Shown piece by piece: positions 42,328-51,589 of a stretch of DNA of 64,000 nucleotides. This DNA comes from Croceicoccus bisphenolivorans. GTDB taxonomy: Bacteria > Pseudomonadota > Alphaproteobacteria > Sphingomonadales > Sphingomonadaceae. Position 1 is the stretch's first letter. Each line of letters opens with the position of its first letter. Position numbers and translations under genes: made by a program. The notes below the pieces were generated by a model that did not search any database, was not told the origin of the DNA, and saw nothing but the letters and a program-made list of their open reading frames with translations. The stretch lies in the NCBI RefSeq assembly GCF_001634625.1, contig NZ_LRSE01000005.1:243236-307235 (forward strand). Reading direction: 5' to 3'.

Positions 42328-42347
42328 GAAACGAACCGCATCGTTTA
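42328..42347. promoter_or_regulatory. Candidate operator S9 (GAAACG-N8-CGTTTA)
   Basis: AAACG and CGTTT half-sites around spacer AACCGCAT, in the MarR-P450 divergent region, 31 bases before the P450 start. It fits the S-family spacing and spacer ending. Confidence 0.5.
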
Positions 42348-42378
42348 TGTTAAGAATGCCGGTGGATGGAGAGAGATC

Positions 42379-43572
42379 ATGGTCGACCAAGAGCAGTCCG
42401 CGAAGGCGATTCCGCCCGAAACTTCCATGAACCCCAGCGAATTCGCCAGCATCGATGAATGCTACGAGGCCTACGAGGAACTGCGTAAGTGCCCGGTTCA
42501 GCACGCTGATGCGATGGGAGGATTCTATTGGGTGACCCGCTATGGTGAGGTCGCCTCCGCCGTTCGCGATGGCAAGACATTCTCGTCGTCGCTGAAGGGC
42601 GTGCTTCTGCCGGCGGATCCCGATGCCCCGCGCATCTTCGCGCTTGAGCAGGAAGCGCCCGAACACATGGCGGCCAAGCGGCTGTACATGGAAGCCTTCA
42701 GCCCGAAGGCACTTGTCGCGCTTGAACCGAGGCTCGTCGCCATTGCAAACGAGTTGATCGACAAGTTCGCGGCCAAGGGCGAATGCGACCTGATCGCCGA
42801 CTTTGCCCATCCGCTTCCCGTGCTGGGCGTCTGTTCGGCAATCGGCGTGAAGCACGTGTCTGTCGAACGGATCAAGACGGTTTCCGGCGAGTTCGGCAAG
42901 AGCCCCGAACGACGCCAGGAAGTGATCATGGAACTGGGTGGACTGGTTCTGGAAGAACTGCTCCGCCGGCGTGCGGAACCCAGCGATGACTACCTTTCGA
43001 AGATTGCCAATGCGGAACTGAACGGCCGCAAGCTGGACGATGGCGAGTTGGCGCGGTTCATGGTGGGCTTCTTCACGGCAGGGCACGAAACGACCACTTC
43101 GACGCTCGGCTCGCTGCTGTTCCACAGCCTGAAGCGCCCCGATCTGATCAAGCGGATGCTGGAGGACAAGGCTTTCCTGTCTGCGGCAATCGAAGAGGCA
43201 ACCCGGCTGAACCCGCCGTTCCACGCATTCCACCGCACCACAGCGACGGAGACGGAGATCGGTGGGCTGACGGTGCCACAGGACGCGACCGTTCGGCTTT
43301 GCTACGCATCGGCCAACCGCGACCCGGAAGTCTATGACCGCCCCGATGAATTCGATCCCGACCGGCCGGCCAAGCCGCATTTCGGGTTCGGCGGTGGGCG
43401 CCATTTCTGCGCGGGGGCTCCGCTTGCACGGCTAGAAATGGCCACTGCGTTTCGCGTTCTGCTCTCACGCCTTTCCGACATCCGTTTGTCTTCTGACGAG
43501 ATGGAGTACAACTACAAGGACGGCGTTTTCGCAACGCCGGTCTCATTGAAGGCGACATTCACGCCGACCTGA
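42379..43572 (+). CDS. Cytochrome P450 (class I, bacterial)
   Basis: A 397-residue P450. The I-helix motif is FFTAGHETTTS, the ExxR motif EEATR, and the heme-binding loop FGFGGGRHFCAGAPLAR. Its length is that of soluble bacterial P450s that take electrons from a ferredoxin, and the ferredoxin at 41280 is a likely partner. The start at 42379 follows GGAGAGAG. Its substrate is probably the inducer of, or related to, the MarR regulon. Confidence 0.9.
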   Translation: MVDQEQSAKAIPPETSMNPSEFASIDECYEAYEELRKCPVQHADAMGGFYWVTRYGEVASAVRDGKTFSSSLKGVLLPADPDAPRIFALEQEAPEHMAAKRLYMEAFSPKALVALEPRLVAIANELIDKFAAKGECDLIADFAHPLPVLGVCSAIGVKHVSVERIKTVSGEFGKSPERRQEVIMELGGLVLEELLRRRAEPSDDYLSKIANAELNGRKLDDGELARFMVGFFTAGHETTTSTLGSLLFHSLKRPDLIKRMLEDKAFLSAAIEEATRLNPPFHAFHRTTATETEIGGLTVPQDATVRLCYASANRDPEVYDRPDEFDPDRPAKPHFGFGGGRHFCAGAPLARLEMATAFRVLLSRLSDIRLSSDEMEYNYKDGVFATPVSLKATFTPT

Positions 43573-43674
43573 TACCGAAGGCTGGTGACAGTTGACGCCA
43601 CCCCGTAAGGGTGCCGCTGCCGTTCATGTCCTGTTGGATCGATCCTCAGCCTTAGTGATCGCAATTCGATGCAA

Positions 43675-44286
43675 TCAGGGGTCGAACCCGGCGGCCAGCA
43701 TCGCGACCATCTTCCCGGCCACCAGCCGCGCATCACCATCAGCGCGTGAACGGAACCAGCGGGATGGCCAGTTCAGCGCGCCGGCGATCGTGAAGGCAAG
43801 CAGGTTTGCATCGTCGCAAACCACCGAACCGTCCTTGCGGCCATCCTCGATCATGTCGCGCATCATGCCGTGGATCTTGCGCTTGTCGGCACGCAGCTGT
43901 TCCGCGCCATCGGCGCTGAGTTCGTTGTCGTTGGTCAGGATGACGCAGCGGCCGAAATCGGTCATGTTGAATTCGGCGTACCGGATCAGGAACGTCTTCA
44001 ACCGGTCGGCACCGTTGCCGGGCGCGTTTCCGGCCTGCACCGCCGTGTCGATCAGTCGGTCAAGTCCCGCGCGCAGGCAGCTGAGCAACACCTGCTCCTT
44101 GTTGCCGAGGTAGTGGTAGATCGTCGGTTTCGAGATGCCGAGCGATGCGGCCACGTCATCCAGCGAAGTGGCGTGATAGCCACGTTCGTTGAACATTCTG
44201 ACAGCGGCAAGCAGAACGGCCTGGCGCTTGGCCTCACGATCCGCCTGCTTCTGTTCCCGGTTGCGGAATGGCGACTGGCTGCTCAT
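43675..44286 (-). CDS. TetR-family regulator 2
   Basis: A 203-residue repressor. The HTH covers AAVRMFNERGYHATSLDDV and SLGISKPTIYHYLGNKEQVL. It is convergent with the P450 and lies downstream of bioB on the same strand. Targets are not evident; it resembles regulators of fatty-acid and CoA-thioester metabolism only in general form. Confidence 0.87.
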   Translation of the reverse strand: MSSQSPFRNREQKQADREAKRQAVLLAAVRMFNERGYHATSLDDVAASLGISKPTIYHYLGNKEQVLLSCLRAGLDRLIDTAVQAGNAPGNGADRLKTFLIRYAEFNMTDFGRCVILTNDNELSADGAEQLRADKRKIHGMMRDMIEDGRKDGSVVCDDANLLAFTIAGALNWPSRWFRSRADGDARLVAGKMVAMLAAGFDP

Positions 44287-44369
44287 GCACTTTCAATCAG
44301 GTTTGCAAGGCAGGCAGAATTAGCATCAAAACCGATGGGAAGGCAATGTACCACACGGTAAGGCGTGTT

Positions 44370-45419
44370 TCATTGTGCTGCGGCTAATGTCCTGCAGCCG
44401 CCCGCCCGTGACATATCCGGACGGTCGTTCTGCGCCGCCATTGCCGCGATGCCCAGCCTTTCGAACATGGCGGCATCGCTGTCGTTGCCAGCATTGGGCG
44501 CGGTGAGCAGCTTGTCGCCGGTAAAGATCGAGTTCGCACCGGCGAGGAAGCACAGCGCCTGAGTTGAAACGCTCATCGATTCTCGCCCGGCCGAAAGCCT
44601 GACCATCGATCGCGGCATCGTTATCCGCGCCACCGCGACGGTGCGCACGAACTCGATTTCATCGATCATGGCCAGCGGGGTGTCGGCCAGCATGTCGCCG
44701 AGCACCGTACCCTTCACCGGCACCAGCGCGTTTACCGGCACCGATCCGGGATGTTCGGGAAGCGTCGCCAATGTATGGATAAATCCGACACGGTCGTCGC
44801 GCGTTTCGCCCATGCCGACGATGCCGCCCGAACAGACATTGATTCCGGCGCCGCGCACATTGGCCAGCGTGTCCAGCCGGTCCTCCATCGTGCGGGTAGA
44901 GGTGATGTTGGCGTAGTTTTCGGGCGAGGTATCGATGTTGTGGTTGTAGTAGTCGAGGCCGGCATCGGCGAGCATCTGCGACTGCCCTTCGGTCAGCATG
45001 CCCAGCGTCATGCAAGTTTCGAGACCCATGTCCCGAACGCCCTTCACCATCTCCACGATGCGGGGCATGTCGCGGTCTTTCGGATTGCGCCACGCCGCGC
45101 CCATGCAGAAACGGGTCGATCCGTGGTCTTTCGCCTGTGCCGCTGCCTGCAGCACTTGCTGCACATCCATCAGCCTGGTTGCCTTCACGCCGCTGTCGGC
45201 GCTGGCGGATTGCGAGCAGTATCCGCAATCCTCGGCACAGCCGCCGGTCTTGATGGACATCAGCGTCGACAATTGCACTTCGTTCGCTGGATGGTTGGCG
45301 CGATGCACTTCGGCCGCGCGGAAAACCAGTTCGGTGAATGGCAGCTCGAAAAGGGCCGCAATCTCGTTGCGGGTCCAGTCGTTGCGCGGCGAAGCGCTCT
45401 TATCGGTTTCCATATGCAT
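44370..45419 (-). CDS. bioB: Biotin synthase
   Basis: A 349-residue radical SAM enzyme with the cluster motif [13 protein letters not shown] (CxxxCxxC), the downstream [14 protein letters not shown] and the second-cluster region [16 protein letters not shown]. It inserts sulfur into dethiobiotin. No other bio gene is in the window. It starts at 45419, or at the ATG two codons on, and lies 60 bases after the SnoaL gene of a catabolic operon. It may be read through from that operon. Confidence 0.95.
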   Translation of the reverse strand: MHMETDKSASPRNDWTRNEIAALFELPFTELVFRAAEVHRANHPANEVQLSTLMSIKTGGCAEDCGYCSQSASADSGVKATRLMDVQQVLQAAAQAKDHGSTRFCMGAAWRNPKDRDMPRIVEMVKGVRDMGLETCMTLGMLTEGQSQMLADAGLDYYNHNIDTSPENYANITSTRTMEDRLDTLANVRGAGINVCSGGIVGMGETRDDRVGFIHTLATLPEHPGSVPVNALVPVKGTVLGDMLADTPLAMIDEIEFVRTVAVARITMPRSMVRLSAGRESMSVSTQALCFLAGANSIFTGDKLLTAPNAGNDSDAAMFERLGIAAMAAQNDRPDMSRAGGCRTLAAAQ

Positions 45420-45479
45420 CCCAGCCCAAAATCGTCTGACGAAAATGTACTGTTTTTGTCATCGATGCAAGAGGGGCAA

Positions 45480-45863
45480 TCAATCCTCGCCAAAGGTGTC
45501 GCGAATGTCCGTTGTGTCGAAATAATCGTGCCAGCGCCGAATGAGGCCGGATTCGTCAAGGTCGAACACGCCGCAGGCTTCCACGACAAGCTCCGGCTTT
45601 CCGGTGTAGAAAAACCTGTCGACCCGCTCGGTAAAGACCGTCGTGCCGCGCACCGCGCAGTTCAGGATCTGCCAGTCGATGGCATCGGCGACCAGAAAGG
45701 GGTCGCACAGGGTAATCGCCGCTTCGCGCCCTTCTGCCGTGGGGTAATTGGCGCCCGTGCAGCGGATGTCGGGATGGAAGGCCCGCCCGATCGCATCGCG
45801 GTCCTTCGCATTCCATGCTGAGATGAACGCGCGCACGATGCTTTCGGCTTCTGGTTCGGTCAT
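45480..45863 (-). CDS. SnoaL-like (NTF2-fold) protein
   Basis: A 127-residue NTF2-fold protein (SIVRAFISAWNAKDRDAIGRAF; GLIRRWHDYFD). SnoaL relatives include polyketide cyclases, limonene-epoxide hydrolases and ketosteroid isomerases. It overlaps the MDR gene by 4 bases and ends the coupled operon from 51005. It may isomerise or hydrate an intermediate; the reaction is unknown. Confidence 0.8.
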   Translation of the reverse strand: MTEPEAESIVRAFISAWNAKDRDAIGRAFHPDIRCTGANYPTAEGREAAITLCDPFLVADAIDWQILNCAVRGTTVFTERVDRFFYTGKPELVVEACGVFDLDESGLIRRWHDYFDTTDIRDTFGED

Positions 45864-46879
45864 ATGGTCACCACGATCTTGCCGAAATGTTCGCCGCGAA
45901 GCTGATAGGCGAAGGCATCGCCCAGCCGTTCGAGCGGGTAACTTGCGTCGATCACCGGGCGCAGGTCGTGCGAGGCCACGAAATCGATGTAGTCGCGCAA
46001 GTGGGCGACGCTGCCCACGGCCATTCCCTGCAGCCGTAGCGACCGCATGATGAGGTCGCGGTGGGGCACGGGCGGCACGTCGTTCGCCGTGGTGCCGACA
46101 ACGATGACCCGCCCCTGGTTGCGAACCGCCGCCACCGACTGTTCGAACGTGGCCGCCCCGCCGATTTCCAGCACGGCATCGACCCCTTCGCCGTCCGTCG
46201 CGGCCACGACGGGCACGCTCCATTCCGGCGTCGTGCGGTAATTGATCAGCACATCGGCGCCCAGCGCCTTCAGCCGTTCGAGCTTCGCGTCCCCGGACGA
46301 AATCGCGAATGCGCGAATACCCAGCGCCTCGGCAAGCTGGTGGCAGAATATGGCAAGCCCGCCCGATCCGGGAAGAAGGATGCTGTCGCCTGCTTTCAAC
46401 TCCGCCTCCACGACGAGCGCGCGCCATGCGGTCAGTCCGGCGCAAGGCAGCGTGGCGGCTTCCTCGAACGTCCATCCTTCGGGCATGGCGACCAGCGAAC
46501 TGGCCGGAACGACGACATGGCTTGCGCCAAATCCGTCGATGCTCTCTCCCGATACCGCAGCACAATTCTGGCGCGTTGCGTGCCCGTCCAGCCAGTCGGG
46601 AAAGAAGCTGCCGATGACCTTGTCGCCAATGGCGAGGCCCGAAACGCCCTCTCCGACAGAGACGATTGCGCCTGCCCCGTCGGACATGGGGATGCGTCCG
46701 GCAGGCTGGGGAATGTGACCCGCGGCGACGAGGTAGTCGTGAAAGTTCAGGGAACTGGCGTAGACCTGCATCAGCACCTCGCCCGGTCCCGGCAGGGGCA
46801 TGGCCTCCTCCGTCACGATCAGCGTTTCGAGTGTCGGGTTTTCGCGCAGGCGCACGACCTTGCGGGTGGCGGGGATCAT
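45860..46879 (-). CDS. Zinc-free medium-chain dehydrogenase/reductase (quinone oxidoreductase-like)
   Basis: A 339-residue MDR protein: catalytic-domain segment SSLNFHDYLVAAG and cofactor motif ILLPGSGGLAIFCHQ. The zinc Cys/His ligands of alcohol dehydrogenases are absent, which points to an enone or quinone reductase type. It overlaps the SDR upstream and the SnoaL gene downstream by 4 bases each. The longer open frame upstream is an SDR shadow. Confidence 0.84.
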   Translation of the reverse strand: MIPATRKVVRLRENPTLETLIVTEEAMPLPGPGEVLMQVYASSLNFHDYLVAAGHIPQPAGRIPMSDGAGAIVSVGEGVSGLAIGDKVIGSFFPDWLDGHATRQNCAAVSGESIDGFGASHVVVPASSLVAMPEGWTFEEAATLPCAGLTAWRALVVEAELKAGDSILLPGSGGLAIFCHQLAEALGIRAFAISSGDAKLERLKALGADVLINYRTTPEWSVPVVAATDGEGVDAVLEIGGAATFEQSVAAVRNQGRVIVVGTTANDVPPVPHRDLIMRSLRLQGMAVGSVAHLRDYIDFVASHDLRPVIDASYPLERLGDAFAYQLRGEHFGKIVVTI

Positions 46880-47724
46880 GGTCGTTGCTCCTTCACAGCG
46901 TCGCGCCGGACCAGCGTTTCGGCATTTTCGAGATGGCTGGCATCGCCCAAAATGCGCGTGAAGTTCGGCATCCCTGTATGGGCCGTTCCGCCGCCGTCTA
47001 TCACGAGGTCGTGGCCGTTGACATAGCTGGCGTCGGAAGATGCCAGGAATGCAATCGCGGCGGCAACTTCGTCCGGCTCGCCCGGCCTGCCGAGCGGCAG
47101 CCCGTCGCGCCACGCGGCCATGATTTCTCCATTCTCGTAAAGCCCCGTCGCCAGCGGCGTGCGGATCAGGCCGGGGCTGACCGAATTGACGCGCACGAAC
47201 GGTGCATGGTCCAGCGCCATCGAGCGGGTGAGGTTGATCACGGCGGCCTTTGCCGCGTTGTAAGCGGCAAAGCCGTAGTCGCCCCGATGCCCCGCGATCG
47301 ATGCCACGTTGACGATGCAGCCGCGCCGTTCCTGCAAGTGCGGCATGGCTGTGCGGCAGGCCCACATCAGCCCGTCGAGGTCGACCGACATTACCTCGCG
47401 CCAATGGGGCAGGTCGATGTCGGTGATCCGCCCGAACGAACCGACACCGGCATTGTTGACGAGGATGTCGAGACCGCCATGGCGAATTGCCGCCTCTTCG
47501 ATTCCCGCCTCGACCGCCGAAAGATCGGCCATGTCCATGACGAGGCCGCTCGCCGAACCGTCCGGCAGGGTAGCCAGAAACGTTTCGATGGCGTCCGGCC
47601 GGATGTCGGCGACGATGATCTTTGCGCCTTCATCGGCAAGGCGCCGGCATGTCGCCGCCCCGATGCCGGATGCGCCGCCGGTGACGATAGCGGTCTTGCC
47701 CGCAAAACGATCCGCGCCGATCAT
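46876..47724 (-). CDS. Short-chain dehydrogenase/reductase A
   Basis: A 282-residue classical SDR with the cofactor motif VTGGASGIGAAT, NNAG, and the catalytic Tyr-Lys in YNAAK. A C-terminal extension of about 30 residues follows the usual VIDGGGTAHTG end. Asp in IVADIRPD favours NAD. It overlaps SDR B by 4 bases. The substrate is an unidentified secondary alcohol. Confidence 0.88.
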   Translation of the reverse strand: MIGADRFAGKTAIVTGGASGIGAATCRRLADEGAKIIVADIRPDAIETFLATLPDGSASGLVMDMADLSAVEAGIEEAAIRHGGLDILVNNAGVGSFGRITDIDLPHWREVMSVDLDGLMWACRTAMPHLQERRGCIVNVASIAGHRGDYGFAAYNAAKAAVINLTRSMALDHAPFVRVNSVSPGLIRTPLATGLYENGEIMAAWRDGLPLGRPGEPDEVAAAIAFLASSDASYVNGHDLVIDGGGTAHTGMPNFTRILGDASHLENAETLVRRDAVKEQRP

Positions 47725-48494
47725 CGCGCAGTGTACCCGCCGTCGACCGCCAGCAGCGCGCCGTTGACGAAGGCGGATCTGTCGCTGAGCAGCCAGCACG
47801 CAGCCTCTGCCACATCTTCCGGTTTGCCGTATCGGCCGATGGAGTGCCGTTCCGCCATCGGGGCCATCTGCTTCTCGAACGCGGGATTGCCGATCAGCCG
47901 TTCCTCCACCATCGGCGTCAGGATCAGGCCGGGCAGAACCGCGTTCACGCGCACCTTGTTATAGCGCGCCTCGCACGCGGCGGCGCGGGTCAGGCCGATG
48001 ACGCCGTGCTTCGATGCGACATAGTCTGCGGCATAGGGCTGGCCGATGATGCCGTCCCCGGACGAGTTGTTGACGATTGCGCCGCCACGCTCGGCCATCG
48101 CCTGTGCCTGGTACTTCATGCAGAGGAAGACTCCGGTGAGGTTGATGTCCATCAACCGGTGCCATTCATGTGCCGACAGATCGGGAACCAGCTTGTTCGC
48201 CATCTCGATACCGGCGTTGTTGAAGGCTCCGTCCAGCGTGCCGTGACGGGCGATGACCGCCTCTACCGCGGCTGCGATCGATGCCTCTTCGCCCACGTTC
48301 ACCGTAAAGGCATCCGCCGCGCCGCCTGCTTCGCGGATACTTGCGGCAGTGGCCTCGTTCGCTGCCTCGGCAATGTCGAACAGGCAGGTGGCTGCGCCTT
48401 CGCTTGCGAACAGGCGGGCCGCTGCCTGCCCGATGCCCGAGGCAGCGCCAGTGACGATGACGACCTTGCCGGCCAGCAGTCCAACTCCGCTCAC
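47721..48494 (-). CDS. Short-chain dehydrogenase/reductase B
   Basis: A 257-residue classical SDR with VTGAASGIGQAA, FNNAGIE and the active site YVASKHG, ending LAVDGGYTAR. It is coupled to the aldehyde dehydrogenase upstream and SDR A downstream by 4-base overlaps. Two SDRs plus an MDR and an ALDH suggest stepwise oxidation of a polycyclic or terpenoid alcohol. Confidence 0.88.
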   Translation of the reverse strand: MSGVGLLAGKVVIVTGAASGIGQAAARLFASEGAATCLFDIAEAANEATAASIREAGGAADAFTVNVGEEASIAAAVEAVIARHGTLDGAFNNAGIEMANKLVPDLSAHEWHRLMDINLTGVFLCMKYQAQAMAERGGAIVNNSSGDGIIGQPYAADYVASKHGVIGLTRAAACEARYNKVRVNAVLPGLILTPMVEERLIGNPAFEKQMAPMAERHSIGRYGKPEDVAEAACWLLSDRSAFVNGALLAVDGGYTAR

Positions 48495-49906
48495 AGCGCA
48501 GGCTCCGGCCGGTAGATCGTCTGTGGCACGGTGAATTCCAGCAGGCCCTCCAGCCCGTTTTCCGCCCCGATGCCGGATTGCTTGTGCCCGGCAAAGGCCG
48601 CGAACGGGGTCAGCCCCTGTGCCGAGTTGATCCAGACCGTGCCGGTTTCCAGCCGCGCGGCCACTTGTGCCGCCTTGTCGATATCCGAAGACCAGACCGA
48701 ACCGCCAAGCCCGTATTCACAGGCATTGGCGCGGGCGACCACTTCGTCGATGTCGCTGAATTTCAACACCGGCAGGACGGGGCCGAACGCTTCTTCCTGC
48801 ACCACTCGCGATTGTTCCGGTGGATTGTCGACCAGCGTTACCGGCACGAAGAAACCGGGGCCGTTCGCCGGTTCGCCACCCGTAGCGATGGTGTAGCCGT
48901 TCGCTTCCGCATCGCGGATCAGTTCGCGCACGCGTTCGAACTGCGCGCGGTTCTGCACCGGGCCAAGCGCGGTTTGCGGATCGCGCCCGTCACCCACCGC
49001 CATCCGCGCGGCCACGTCCTTCAGCGCGGCGAGAACCTCGTCATAGACGGCTTCGTGAACATAGAGCCGCTTGGCCGCCACGCATACCTGCCCGCTGTTG
49101 GCGAACGCGGCCCAGAACAGCGGCTCCGCGATTGCCGCAACGTCGACATCGGGCAGGACGATGGCCGCGTCGTTGCCGCCCAGTTCCAGCGTCAGCCGTT
49201 TCAGGTTGGCGGCGGCGCTTTCCATCACCTTGCGCCCCGTCGCGGTGGAGCCGGTGAAGGATATCTTGTCGATGCCGGGATGCGCGCTCATCCACGGGCC
49301 AAGCATATCGCCGCCGCTGACCATGTTGAGCACGCCATGCGGCAATTTGTCCTGCAGCAACGCGCCAAGCCGCAGCGTGGCAAGCGGCGTATTGGGCGAC
49401 GGTTTCAGCACCATCGTATTGCCGGTCAGCAGAGCCGGACCGATTTTCCACACGGCCAGCAGCACGGGGAAGTTCCATGGCACGATTGCGCCGACAACGC
49501 CCAGCGGAACGCGCTTCGTGATGCTCCTGCTGCCCGGCATCATGTCGTTCGTCTCGACCGGCAGTTTGGATGCCGCAACGGTTGAAATCCACCACGCCGC
49601 CGCCTCGATCTCTCCCATCGCGGCGGCGAGCGGCTTGCCCTGTTCTGCAGTCAGCAGCTGCTGCAGCTCGTCCTTGTGCTCCACGATCGTCGAGGCGATG
49701 GCCCGCAAGGCATCCTGACGATCGGCATGGGGCAGGGCGCGCCACGCCGGAAAGGCGGCGCGGGCCGCTGCGACAGCGGCGTCGAGCTGGTCGCGGGTGC
49801 AGTCGGGAACGGTGCCGCAAACGGCTTCCGTCGCGGGATCGATCACCTCGATCTGCGCGGGGGAGGAGACGGCCTTGCCGTCGATGATCATGTCGAAATG
49901 GTGCAT
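48491..49906 (-). CDS. Aldehyde dehydrogenase 3
   Basis: A 471-residue aldehyde dehydrogenase with the catalytic Glu in LELGGNDAAIV and Cys in SGQVCVAAKR. The C-terminal motif is FAGHKQSGIGAENG. It belongs to the ALDH group near AldA and coniferyl-type enzymes. It begins 4 bases after the kinase stop and overlaps SDR B. Confidence 0.88.
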   Translation of the reverse strand: MHHFDMIIDGKAVSSPAQIEVIDPATEAVCGTVPDCTRDQLDAAVAAARAAFPAWRALPHADRQDALRAIASTIVEHKDELQQLLTAEQGKPLAAAMGEIEAAAWWISTVAASKLPVETNDMMPGSRSITKRVPLGVVGAIVPWNFPVLLAVWKIGPALLTGNTMVLKPSPNTPLATLRLGALLQDKLPHGVLNMVSGGDMLGPWMSAHPGIDKISFTGSTATGRKVMESAAANLKRLTLELGGNDAAIVLPDVDVAAIAEPLFWAAFANSGQVCVAAKRLYVHEAVYDEVLAALKDVAARMAVGDGRDPQTALGPVQNRAQFERVRELIRDAEANGYTIATGGEPANGPGFFVPVTLVDNPPEQSRVVQEEAFGPVLPVLKFSDIDEVVARANACEYGLGGSVWSSDIDKAAQVAARLETGTVWINSAQGLTPFAAFAGHKQSGIGAENGLEGLLEFTVPQTIYRPEPAL

Positions 49907-49910
49907 TTGT

Positions 49911-51005
49911 CTACTCCGCGAGGAGGGTCAGCGCATCGGTGTCGAGCACGTGGGAAACGTGCCGGTCGAGCATCGTAAGGAACATCCGGTCGCCGCGCTC
50001 GGTGCGCTTGACCAGCATCGCCGCACCTACCGCGACGTTGATCCCGGCAAAGGTGAAATGGCGATATTCGTGTTCGAAGGCATCGCGCGACTGCCCGGTG
50101 ACGCCCTGCCTTTCCAGCTCGGCCAGATAGGTCGCGAGTAGCGCAGCTTCGTGTTCGCGCCGCGCTTCGGGAGAATAGGAGCCGCCGATGAGATAGGCGA
50201 CGTCCACCGCATTCGTGCCCAGTGCTACGCTTTGCCAGTCGACCACAGTCAGCCGGCCTGCGGAGAACAGCATGTTGTCCGGCCGGAAGTCGTTGTGCGT
50301 CACGCAGCGGATGCCGTCGCGCGGGCGGTTGTAGGCATCGTAACCTTCGAACAGGGCGTCGCAGACCCGCAGGTGCGCCGTTTCCAGCTGATCGGCATAG
50401 CGTTCGCGAAAGCGGGGCCACGTGTCGCGATAGACTTCGGGCCCGTAGAACGGCTGGGCTTTCGGCCCGGTGTCCAGCCAGGCGAGATCGGGGTCTTCGC
50501 CGCGCTGCCAGAACGCGGCGTGCAGCTTGGCGGCTTCTTTCATGGCACGGTGTGCGTCGCCATCGTCCATGCCGCGAAACTGGTCGCCCACCGTGGCGCC
50601 GGCGAGATCTTCCAGCAGCAGGGCGAAAGCGCCGCTTTCGTCCATCAGCGCGCAATAGCATTCCGGCGTATCCAGCCGGGCATCGCGCGCCAGTTCGCGA
50701 TAGAAGCGGACCTCGCGTTGATAGAGCGACCACGCATCGGCAACGGCGCGGCTGGTCTGATCGGAGGATGCAAACTTGCCGATGATCGTTTCCGGCCCGC
50801 TGCCACTGCGATAGGAAACGCGATAACGCACAGTGTCGCCGATCTGGCCGGTGCCCACCCGCTCACACGTCAGGTCGGCAATCGCTACCTCTCGCCCGCC
50901 TTCGGCAAGCAGGTCTTCCAGTAGTGTGGGCGTCATTGCTTCGGGGCGCGGCAAGGCATCTTGCCATATCATGCCCGTCGCGGCCTTCGGCTGTTCCAGC
51001 ACCAT
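49911..51005 (-). CDS. APH-fold kinase, ecdysteroid-kinase-like, heading the SDR/ALDH operon
   Basis: A 364-residue kinase-fold protein. The catalytic loop is CVTHNDFRPDNMLF (HND in place of the common HGD) and the metal Asp is in LTVVDWQSV. This style is found in the CHK/ecdysteroid kinase-like group common in actinobacterial and sphingomonad degradation clusters. I start at the ATG at 51005 (MVLEQPKA), with GGAG 5 bases upstream; an in-frame start at 51119 would extend it. It is the first gene of a six-gene coupled operon. Phosphorylation of a substrate alcohol is likely. Confidence 0.8.
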   Translation of the reverse strand: MVLEQPKAATGMIWQDALPRPEAMTPTLLEDLLAEGGREVAIADLTCERVGTGQIGDTVRYRVSYRSGSGPETIIGKFASSDQTSRAVADAWSLYQREVRFYRELARDARLDTPECYCALMDESGAFALLLEDLAGATVGDQFRGMDDGDAHRAMKEAAKLHAAFWQRGEDPDLAWLDTGPKAQPFYGPEVYRDTWPRFRERYADQLETAHLRVCDALFEGYDAYNRPRDGIRCVTHNDFRPDNMLFSAGRLTVVDWQSVALGTNAVDVAYLIGGSYSPEARREHEAALLATYLAELERQGVTGQSRDAFEHEYRHFTFAGINVAVGAAMLVKRTERGDRMFLTMLDRHVSHVLDTDALTLLAE

Positions 51006-51111
51006 CCAACTCCGGTTCGTTTCGCGGGCGTTGTTGCCCGTCGCATTGATCTCCTGGCGGAAAGTTGGCGCAGCGACGGGCAGGGGTCCAATAAGCCTTT
51101 GCCACGAACCT

Positions 51112-51163
51112 ATCGGCAATGCCGATGGATCGGGTGCAAGTTCCGATTTGCCGATCGATCGGC
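51112..51163. promoter_or_regulatory. Two palindromes in the kinase-SnoaL divergent region
   Basis: ATCGGCA-A-TGCCGAT (51112-51126) and the perfect 14-mer GCCGATCGATCGGC (51150-51163) lie in the 202 bases between the starts at 51005 and 51208. Both contain the half-site GCCGAT and are about 38 bases apart. A dimeric regulator binding both is plausible. Confidence 0.5.
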
Positions 51164-51207
51164 GGGGGCGATAGCTCTACCTGCAAAACCGTAGCGGAGA
51201 GAACAGG

Positions 51208-51579
51208 ATGACGAAGGAACAGGCCGCCAGCACCGTGATTGCGCAAATCGTGGAAGGGCGGGTCGATACCGGCCTGTTCACCGACGACGGTGCATGGTGG
51301 TCCAACGCGGGCGTGTCGATCCCGATCGCGGATTTCAACCAGCTTCTGACATCGCTGCACGAACAGACCGAACACGGGATCGCGGTTACGGCAGGGCCCA
51401 TCGCCGTGTGCGGCGACAAGCTGTTCTTCGAGGCGACGTCTCAGGCGCGGTTGAAGAACGGGAAGGCATACGCGAACCGTTATGCCTTTGTCGCGTTGTT
51501 CGAAGGCGACCTGATCCGCGAGATGCGCGAATATAGCGATACCGCGCATGTCTTCGACACGTTCGAAATTGCGCTATGA
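51208..51579 (+). CDS. SnoaL-like (NTF2-fold) protein 2
   Basis: A 123-residue NTF2-fold protein (LFTDDGAWWSNAGVSIPIADF; GDLIREMREYSDTAHVF). It starts at 51208 after GGAGAG. It is divergent from the kinase operon and convergent with LysR (10 bases between stops). It probably belongs to the same pathway as the SnoaL at 45480; the reaction is unknown. Confidence 0.8.
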   Translation: MTKEQAASTVIAQIVEGRVDTGLFTDDGAWWSNAGVSIPIADFNQLLTSLHEQTEHGIAVTAGPIAVCGDKLFFEATSQARLKNGKAYANRYAFVALFEGDLIREMREYSDTAHVFDTFEIAL

Positions 51580-51589
51580 CCTGAGGGTC

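Noticed and set aside
43598..43622. Imperfect hairpin (GCCACCC with GGGTGCC) after the first P450
   Set aside because: The stem has a mismatch near its base and no T-run; too weak to call a terminator.
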